This document shows positions 58,301 to 64,000 of a stretch of 64,000 nt of DNA, piece by piece (positions within the stretch are counted from its first letter, which is position 1; each line of letters opens with the position of its first letter). Below the pieces are notes generated by a model. The model did no database searches. It saw only the letters and a program-made list of their open reading frames with translations, and had not been told where the DNA came from. The position numbers were made by a program, and so were the translations under genes. Source of the DNA: Pieris napi (Eukaryota; Arthropoda; Insecta; Lepidoptera; Pieridae); assembly GCF_905475465.1 (NCBI RefSeq), contig NC_062239.1, forward strand, positions 10,106,001 through 10,170,000, in the 5' to 3' direction.

Positions 58301-61300
58301 AGGCATTAAATTTCGTAGCTGACGAAAAGATAAATAATATGTATAGTTAATTAGTTATACTTAGAGATAAGGAATGGCACGGTCGTAACTCGTAACTGCG
58401 ACTAATCTTAAACTTCTAAATCGAACATTATATTTATCAAATAGAACAAATCGAATCGACGATAACTCTATGTATTTATTATTCGTCTTATTTCTAAAGA
58501 TTTTCACAGCATCTCTCATGAAGCAGAAAGGACTTTTTTGGAGAAAAGTGTTATTATTTTACGATATTATGTTTTTAGTAACCTTCTATATATTATATTC
58601 ATGTATATAAAATTAAAAAATTGCTAGTCGATTACAAATAACGGTTTTTTAAAAATCAAATTATTTTCACTCCTTTAAAAAGAAAGGCAAAACGTACAGA
58701 ACATAATTGAAGAATCAAAATATCAAAGATTAATTGCTTCTCGCCCTTCAAAAGTCTTATTCATTATAAGACTTTCATTATAAGACTATTAATAATTAAT
58801 GACTATAACTTCGTGGTCATTGACGTTAACAGGATGTTTTAGGCAAGTTCAAGGTCTGCAAAATTGTATATTTCCGCAGTTTCGCCCGCGTGAATTTCGT
58901 ATGTTTTGACAAAATTTCGTACAAAACAATAATCACATTTTAATTAACAATAAATATAGTTAAAAAAAACTAAAAAACACGCTTTTAAAGCACATCAAAC
59001 TAAAAAGTCAAAAATAATTCCTAATTTAGGCTGAAAATGGTAATGAACAAAAAATACTGGTATTATTGTGAAAAAGCGTGGGGCGCTCTGTGCCATATTT
59101 TTCGTCTATCGAGCAACCCACGATTTTTCACAATAATACCAGTATTTTTTGTTCATTACCATTTTCCGCCTAAATTAGGAATTATTTTTAAATTTTTAGT
59201 TTGATGTGCTTTAAAAGCGTGTTTCATAGTTTTTTCAAACTATATTTATTTTCCACTTTTTAGTCCTAGTAGCAATACGTGTTGTCTCAATTTAATCGTA
59301 TTGCTTTGTGGACTTAAAAAAAATTTCATTGTTTTTTCGAGGTAAACCTATGACATTATTATATTGTCGCTGATTCTTTATAAGTGTACAAAGTTTGAAT
59401 TAAATCTGTCCGTTTAAAGTGGGTCAAAATAGAGTCCGAAGGAGTCGGTTACATACATACATACAGGTGAAGCTAATATAAAGCGTGTAAAAAAGATAAT
59501 GATTTATACACAACCTTTTTCAGGAATCATACAAAAGTTTAGAACACGAGACTTAACGCGAACAACAACTCTCGCATGTCAAAATCAAATTTAACGAAGT
59601 TGTTAAAAACTGTACAAAAATCCGTTCAGTTTTTGAGAACATCGTGAACATACAACAGTCGTGGTAGAGAGACTTAATTTTATATATAAAAATAGCGTAT
59701 TTCCGCTACTTTTATAAAAGAACCATCATTACATTTTACCTTTTCATAATTAATGCATTTAATGACTTTTGGTAGAATGTTAAACTAAACCTGAGCTAAT
59801 TATCGTACTTTCGTCCACGAAACGAACAGCATCCTTGGTGTATGTAGCAAATTACGAAAATATTTACTACTCGTAAATAAATATACGGGAATTAGAACAT
59901 GATTTACATTATAAACAAAACCATTTAAATAACATTCAGAGTGGTCACCTTGTGAGAAGATTAACCAAAATCGACACGAATATCTGAACAAACAAATTAA
60001 ATGTCGAAATTATCGCGATTGTCGAATTTGAAGTTATTGTAGTTTTTTATGTCTTTTTCGTTAAAACTACGTAATTTTTTTCAAGTAAAGATTAATTTCC
60101 ATATTATATCCCGAGGGATATGTCGAAATAATGTAATCAAGGTGTAGATGGAATAAACTGGAATATCCATGTCACCTAAAGTTACAACATTGATTAAACC
60201 TAAATTTTGCCACAAATACAATTTATTGACACAAATTCAGTTCAAAGACCGTAATAATTAATTACAATACACATGCAAAACAAATATTGACCGCAATTAT
60301 ATCTGTTTGTAATGTAAATAACGTCTTATCATGAACAATTTGACCTCTGGATATTTATTCCGACAATTATAATTATTTTTATTAATAAAATTACAGCTCT
60401 TCTGACTGAATTGCTGTACCTATTTTATTATTCCTCAACTTTTAACTTCTTTAACAAAAGAAATATAACTTTTACAACGACGTACTTAATTTCGTTCTAT
60501 GTGTATAGTAAAAACAAAAAGTCATAAAGAAACTACCCAAAAATGTGTGTCAGGTATATACACATTAATAGGCATTATGGTCATAATAATTGATACTTAT
60601 TGGGTTATTAACCTTGTATTCAAATACTAGATCAATCATAATAATGTACTAATGTGATAAAATTAAATACAAGTAATGTGAGTAATATCTTAAACTATTT
60701 AACCAAATATGTAAATGGTGAAATTTCAATAAACTGCTAATGAATAAAAATAATATGTCATAAGTAGGTTGCACAAGTTTATTCAGCTAAATAAATACTT
60801 AATATTGATTATTCTAAAAAAATCTCACTAGTAACCTCATTAGAAAATGCAATAAAGCATACTGTATTTGTTTTTAACAGAACTAGATTTTTAAGTCAAA
60901 GAAAATAGTAAATTTGATAAAATTGGTTTTATATTCTAATTACTAGGTGCCCACATATTTTAGCAGAATTATAATTGAACCCTATTTGTTTTTTTTTTAG
61001 ATAATAATTACACGGAAGCCCTTTGATTTATAAAAGCTTAGAATATTCACACAAAATTAAACATCTGCATCATTAGCATTTTTCAGAATAGTATATTATG
61101 TGTATCGTATACTAGTATCTTACAAATTCTTATAATGCATATACATACTTTAATTAAAACGTAAGAAAAAACAAAAACACCTTTAGGGATAAATATTTAT
61201 AAACTGTGTTAACTTACCAGGCATAGAATGGCTCATGTAGTTCTGCATAAGGGATGTTTAAGAGTCCCTTTACAGCATATACATCACTCCATTGCGGTGG

Positions 61301-61804
61301 TGATCCTAAAATTATTATATTATTGGACTATAAACGGATACCGTATTTTATACACAACATAATTAATTTTTATACATAAAATAATATTAATATATTAGTA
61401 ATACAAACATTAAACTTAATAGTTTAATTAGATTAGATTATAAACAGGAACTTAATTTACTACCATTTCTATGTATAGAATAAAGCACGAAAAATCACTC
61501 TGATTATTTATAAGCGCAGTAGGTAGATATACAATGTAAAATGTATTAAGAGAATTCTATAAACTAATATATGCTATAACAATGTATACATAGGCTTTTG
61601 TAACCTTACGAGTAAAGTTAAATTTATATTTAAATAAAACCTAATATAAAAATTACGTTTGACTATAATTACCGTCGTTGAATCGTAAGTAGTCATTACA
61701 CAAAATTAGAATCAGGTAACAAATAAGGTATTAATATGCTTACCTTTGTCAGTAAACCCAAAAGAAAATCCGACAAATAAACATAAAATTAAGCAAGAAA
61801 TCAT
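49125..61804 (-). CDS. 26/29-kDa-type papain-family cysteine protease, 15 exons
   Basis: Spliced by hand, all joins keep frame and give 552 residues, close to the family's usual ~550. It is an ortholog-like match to insect 26/29-kDa protease (C1A peptidase, cathepsin-L-like, known from hemocytes and other tissues). Order: signal peptide 1-16 ([16 protein letters not shown]), a family-specific N-terminal extension to about 240, I29 inhibitor prodomain about 245-305, and mature protease from about 334. Catalytic residues are Cys358 ([11 protein letters not shown], oxyanion Gln352), His500 (LDHAV) and Asn520 (KNSWS); NGCDGG is at 397-402. N-glycosylation sequons include N104 and N436. Exons (high to low): 61804-61744, 61305-61218, 57776-57671, 56298-56175, 55216-55081, 54490-54375, 53286-53172, 52893-52813, 52354-52233, 51634-51533, 51303-51177, 50488-50383, 50294-50205, 50010-49913, 49311-49125. 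The protein should be secreted or lysosomal and is expected to be active. Confidence 0.95.
49476..49690 (-). mobile_element. SINE in protease intron 14
   Basis: The reverse reads CAGAGCCGAG..., GTTTCCTC-type blocks and GGGCCTCATATTTATGTATA, with scattered changes. It lies in the same orientation as the gene. Confidence 0.75.
49913..50010 (-). CDS. Protease exon 14
   Basis: Residues 459-491: [20 protein letters not shown] and [12 protein letters not shown]. The GP(I/L)SVAIDA strand is typical of C1A enzymes. Confidence 0.93.
50205..50294 (-). CDS. Protease exon 13
   Basis: Residues 429-458 ([12 protein letters not shown]...). It contains Cys432 and sequons at N436 and N448. Acceptor TTACAG, phase 0 at both ends. 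Confidence 0.93.
50383..50488 (-). CDS. Protease exon 12, with a GC splice donor
   Basis: Residues 393-428 ([20 protein letters not shown]...YLGQ). The following intron starts GCATGT, not GT. The nearest GT lies four bases on and would break frame. Confidence 0.93.
50695..50895. mobile_element. LINE 3'-end pieces in protease intron 11
   Basis: AAAGAGTGGCGGAGAGTTTC, TTGCCAGTTCTTCTTGTCCG (plus) abuts AACTTTATTCATATAGGTAA, ATTTACATTTACTACCAGTT (minus). Two oppositely oriented ends of the SGGEF-type LINE therefore meet near 50755. Confidence 0.6.
51177..51303 (-). CDS. Protease exon 11 (active-site cysteine)
   Basis: Residues 351-393, with Gln352 and nucleophile Cys358 in [11 protein letters not shown], then [11 protein letters not shown]. 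Confidence 0.95.
51533..51634 (-). CDS. Protease exon 10 (activation region)
   Basis: Residues 317-351. [17 protein letters not shown] marks the start of the mature enzyme; cleavage just before it (about residue 333) is likely. Confidence 0.93.
52233..52354 (-). CDS. Protease exon 9 (I29 prodomain, second part)
   Basis: Residues 276-317, including [20 protein letters not shown]. The N-H-L-A-D motif is the typical end of the inhibitor fold. Confidence 0.93.
52435..52560. repeat. Possible mariner-like MITE remnant in protease intron 8
   Basis: CTTATAACACAGAACTCTTA, TAACGCACTT and CCGCGTTATAGGGAAAATTA resemble short elements built of TATAACGC words. The ends are diverged. The intron lies between exons 9 and 8. 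Confidence 0.3.
52813..52893 (-). CDS. Protease exon 8 (I29 prodomain, first part)
   Basis: Residues 249-276: [20 protein letters not shown], then IFRQNLR. The E...R..IF..N spacing is the ERFNIN-like helix of I29 propeptides. Confidence 0.93.
53172..53286 (-). CDS. Protease exon 7
   Basis: Residues 211-249, with Cys214, FPGPG and [11 protein letters not shown]; it leads into the inhibitor domain. Confidence 0.92.
53330..53389. repeat. Perfect 28-bp palindrome in protease intron 6
   Basis: Arms 53330-53357 (TATGTGTTGAATTAATTAAT...) and 53362-53389 are exact complements with a 4-base loop TAGG. It sits about 45 bp beyond the acceptor-side of exon 7. Confidence 0.9.
54375..54490 (-). CDS. Protease exon 6
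   Basis: Residues 172-211. [20 protein letters not shown] is a hallmark run of this family, followed by an acidic stretch. Confidence 0.93.
54624..55002 (-). mobile_element. Helitron in protease intron 5
   Basis: On the minus strand it starts A|TCTTAATATAAATAAATTAC (55002) and ends CGGTCTGCTAG|T (54624). The 3' part (54624-54785) matches family A (36928-37110), whereas the 5' part does not. It ends about 130 bp from exon 6. Confidence 0.85.
55081..55216 (-). CDS. Protease exon 5
   Basis: Residues 127-172, including [11 protein letters not shown] and PIPIPVR. The exon ends two bases into an Arg codon. Confidence 0.92.
55855..55930 (-). mobile_element. LINE 3' tail in protease intron 4
   Basis: AAATCATTTATTCACGTAGG, TAACACAATGTACACTTGTG is the reverse of the tail seen at 15960-15995 and 22760-22800. 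Confidence 0.6.
56175..56298 (-). CDS. Protease exon 4
   Basis: Residues 86-127, with APITT at the start, Cys100 and the sequon N104-G-T. The acceptor is TTTTCAG and the donor GTGAGT. Confidence 0.92.
56395..56695. mobile_element. Short DNA element, copy B (protease intron 3)
   Basis: The relative of 1148-1475. It begins at GCGTTACCTCCGAGGCGTTC, has a short extra segment (ATTTATGCGTACAAATAAAT), and keeps the full right end to ACAACCGATTTTTTG. The left terminal repeat (GACGTGACAACGT) is missing. It ends 97 bp inside intron 3 from exon 4's acceptor. Confidence 0.65.
57051..57600 (+). mobile_element. Helitron in protease intron 3
   Basis: Starts A|TCTATATATATAAAAGAAAG, then ACTCGAGAACGGTTGGACCG, and ends TTAGCCAGGTCAACTAG|T. 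It is 550 bp, in opposite orientation to the gene, and ends 70 bp from exon 3. Confidence 0.85.
57671..57776 (-). CDS. Protease exon 3
   Basis: Residues 50-85 ([20 protein letters not shown]...). A 3.4-kb intron separates it from exon 2. A Helitron ends 71 bp inside the following intron. Confidence 0.92.
58950..59254. mobile_element. Large foldback element in protease intron 2
   Basis: Arms of about 130-140 bp are over 90% complementary: AAACACGCTTTTAAAGCACA, TAATTCCTAATTTAGGC and ATGAACAAAAAATACTGGTA on the left recur inverted on the right. The loop is only about 25-35 bases (around 59090-59115). Transcribed with the intron it would form a long RNA hairpin. Confidence 0.88.
61218..61305 (-). 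CDS. Protease exon 2
   Basis: Residues 21-50, beginning [14 protein letters not shown] and ending EPFYA(W). PPxW...Y.VKG...IPYAE..EPFYAW is the conserved start of the family extension. Confidence 0.92.
61744..61804 (-). CDS. Protease exon 1 (signal peptide)
   Basis: Residues 1-20 plus one base, ending ACTGACAAAG|GTAAGC. It codes for a hydrophobic leader with one Cys. The ATG is the first after the TATA box at 61881. Confidence 0.92.
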
Positions 61805-63658
61805 TTTAAAAAGAAATAGCGCAACCGAATAACTTTGAGTCTTTTCGAAATATGCCGATTGCCGATAATCGCAATCACAATTTTATAGTTAACAAAATTT
61901 AAATAACCAGCATAGATTACTACATAATAGTCGATACAGAGTATAAAGCACCCACAGTTAAATCAAGTAAAATATGATTTTGATTGTATATTTTTTTGCA
62001 GACCATAAGTTATGAAACCTAACATTAATTTAGTTACATATACATATATTGGTTAATAATTAAAAGTGCCAACCAAATGTTAGCAATCATCGCACACTTG
62101 AAGCCAAAATGAGCCTTTTAGTTTTTCCCACACATACATGGGGTATTGTAATATAACATTCTCGATTCCGATGATGTTGGTCGAATACATATATTTTTAT
62201 ATGTATCATAAGTGGCACTTAGATTTAAAAATACTTCAAAAAGTCATATTAGTTTTTTTTTAGTCTAGCGTCGCGTTATAAGCCCATGTTTAAACGATTA
62301 AAGAAAGTTAACACCTTAGATATTCGTTTAACATATATTTGAACATTCCTACAATAACCGCCACCGAACTTTACTCAAATATTATTTATCTTTAAAAAAA
62401 TTTTAATGATAAATTTTACTTTTTTTTTTATTTTATGGCTTCCCTTTACAATAAGAATAAGCATAGAAACCATGTAAAAATTAGGAGTGGACACCTTACT
62501 ATTTTGGCTCGCTCGCATATATTACGTGTATATACATAGCCAACATTTTATTCATACTCGTGTAAATTTTTTCGCCACTGTATGTAAAATATGCTAATCA
62601 TACGCTATAAAAGCGTAAATGTGCCTAAAATTTGCCGAAAATCTTAGAAATCTTTGAGTTGTGAACATAAAAAACTATATTATTCTGAAATTAACGAATT
62701 TTGCCCAATAGTTCAGTCTGTACTTAACCTATGTCTTTCTTATATTTTCTCTAAATGTAGTTCAAGTCTGTGGCTGTGACTAAAGATATCAATATGAATG
62801 GCCTAAAGGTGATGATACCAGGCCAAAAACTCAAAAAAAAAATCAATATGTATTATGACATAGTGATGCAATCTTGGGGGATTATCCCAAAATTTAGGGG
62901 GAATCAAGATGTCCTAGAGGCATGATGATGAAAATGACAGTTTGGTTTGACAAATTTCTTCTTGTCTAAGCCCCCTGGGGTTTTTACGAGGTACAATTCA
63001 TTTATAAAGGGGGATTCTTACGTTGTACTTATACAAGAAATTATATTTTTTTCTTAAAAACGCACGATTCTATACAATAGTTATAGAAATAATCTAACAT
63101 AAATTGATATTAATCCTAGAACAAAACCAAAAATAAACTCCAAGCGTGCCTATAACTGAACTATGAATACGTATTTATATATTTATATCTAATACTTCAA
63201 GATCAAAATTTTATACAACTTAAATAATATATATTTTTGATGCATTTTGAAATTACCTCTAGAGTGTATTAAACAACTAAAACTTAAGGGGTATTTGAAG
63301 TTGGTCCTACATTCTAATTTCTACATCCTACATACAACATTCTGATGCAGTTGCCATCGCTGATGACATATCCACATATCATCAATATGATATATCCATG
63401 TAGCGCATAAAAACAATTTACAAAATACTATAAAGTAGAATAACAATATAGTATACACATTTATGTATTATTTTGTGTTTTGTTACTAAAAATTATTTTT
63501 ACATTACTGTTGCAATTTTAAATCAATGATTTTTTTTTAAACCTTAAATGTAATTTAAGAAATATTATTAATTGAATATAGCATAGTGATAAGTGTATTT
63601 ACAACTTAATGTTTAGCATTAATATTTTGTTTAATCTTTAATAAATTGAATTGTGACA
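61805..63658. promoter_or_regulatory. Shared upstream region of the divergent protease and WDR70 genes
   Basis: Both genes point outward from this 1.85-kb stretch. No TE family is recognised in it. AT-rich, with CAAAATGAGCC and similar short words only. No CpG-type island or clear enhancer can be read by eye. Confidence 0.55.
61881..61887 (-). promoter_or_regulatory. TATA box of the protease gene
   Basis: TATAAAA on the minus strand, 77 bases upstream of the ATG. Transcription would then start near 61852-61857 and give a 5' UTR of about 50 bases without an intron. Confidence 0.65.
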
Positions 63659-64000
63659 ATGAGTAAAAAACCCATATCATTTGGTAAAATAAGTCTCAAT
63701 TTTCAAAAAGAAACTAGTGATAATGAAGCTTCATCGGGTTTTGGCACATTTGGACGACCCATTCAAGAACAGAAGGAGATCGAAGAACTATCAGATGACT
63801 TGGAAAACCAGCATGTTCATCGAGTTATGGGTATAAAAAATTTTGGAAAAAAAGCTAAAAACTATGATATTGAAGAAATGATGGAGCGCGCAAAGAAAAC
63901 TGCACAAGAAGTTGCGAAAAAATCAATGGAATCTAAATCAAAAGAAGATAATGATGGGGATGTTATAGGTCCTTTGCCACCAAATTTAGGACATGATGAT
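63659..64000 (+). CDS. WDR70-like WD-repeat protein, N-terminus (partial)
   Basis: The 114 visible codons start MSKKPISFGKISLNFQ and reach GDVIGPLPPNLGHDD at the window edge. The order of a short Phe-Gly-rich start, a charged helix with FGKKAKNYDIEEMMERAKKT, and the VIGPLPP motif just before the WD40 propeller matches WDR70 (gastrulation defective 1) proteins. Those are nuclear WD40 proteins; human WDR70 has been linked to DDB1-CUL4-dependent H2B ubiquitylation. The WD repeats lie beyond the window. No TATA box is seen, which suits a housekeeping gene. Exon 1 runs to at least 64000. Confidence 0.88.
   Translation, partial: MSKKPISFGKISLNFQKETSDNEASSGFGTFGRPIQEQKEIEELSDDLENQHVHRVMGIKNFGKKAKNYDIEEMMERAKKTAQEVAKKSMESKSKEDNDGDVIGPLPPNLGHDD

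Noticed and set aside
60001..61200. Additional protease exon between exons 2 and 3
   Set aside because: Exon 2 and exon 3 join directly in frame (EPFYA-W-YDRK) as expected for the family, leaving no missing residues.

Overview
The window looks like nuclear DNA of a moth or butterfly (Lepidoptera). It is AT-rich and intron-bearing. It is full of repeats typical of lepidopteran genomes: tRNA-derived SINEs, LINE 3' ends whose terminal peptide reads like ...WNQLPTEVFPNQF..., non-autonomous Helitrons with A|TC...CTAG|T ends, and short inverted-repeat elements. The assignment rests on repeat type and gene structure; no species can be named. Most long ORFs are chance frames or pieces of decayed retrotransposons.

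From 1 to about 45.6 kb I find no protein-coding host gene. This part holds relics of LINEs, at least seven SINE copies, six Helitrons or Helitron fragments, several inverted-repeat (MITE-like) elements, a 430-bp array of a 10-bp unit at 32.5-32.9 kb, a three-copy 170-bp tandem repeat at 23.8-24.3 kb, and one intact tRNA-Arg(UCU) gene at 27.35-27.42 kb.

From 45.6 to 47.0 kb a small two-exon gene on the + strand encodes a 239-residue predicted secreted protein that I do not recognise. Its last exon carries a compact two-cysteine motif. A MITE lies just downstream, and a second inverted-repeat transposon with repeated subterminal motifs follows at 48.3-48.9 kb.

From 49.1 to 61.8 kb a 15-exon gene on the - strand encodes a 552-residue papain-family cysteine protease of the insect 26/29-kDa protease type. 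It has a signal peptide, a long N-terminal extension, an I29 inhibitor prodomain and a complete catalytic domain. All exon joins were worked out by hand and keep frame. One intron uses a GC donor. Its introns hold two Helitrons, a SINE, LINE tails, a MITE copy and two striking palindromes.

At 63.66 kb the first exon of a WDR70-like WD-repeat protein begins on the + strand and runs off the window. It is divergent from the protease, with about 1.85 kb between the two start codons.
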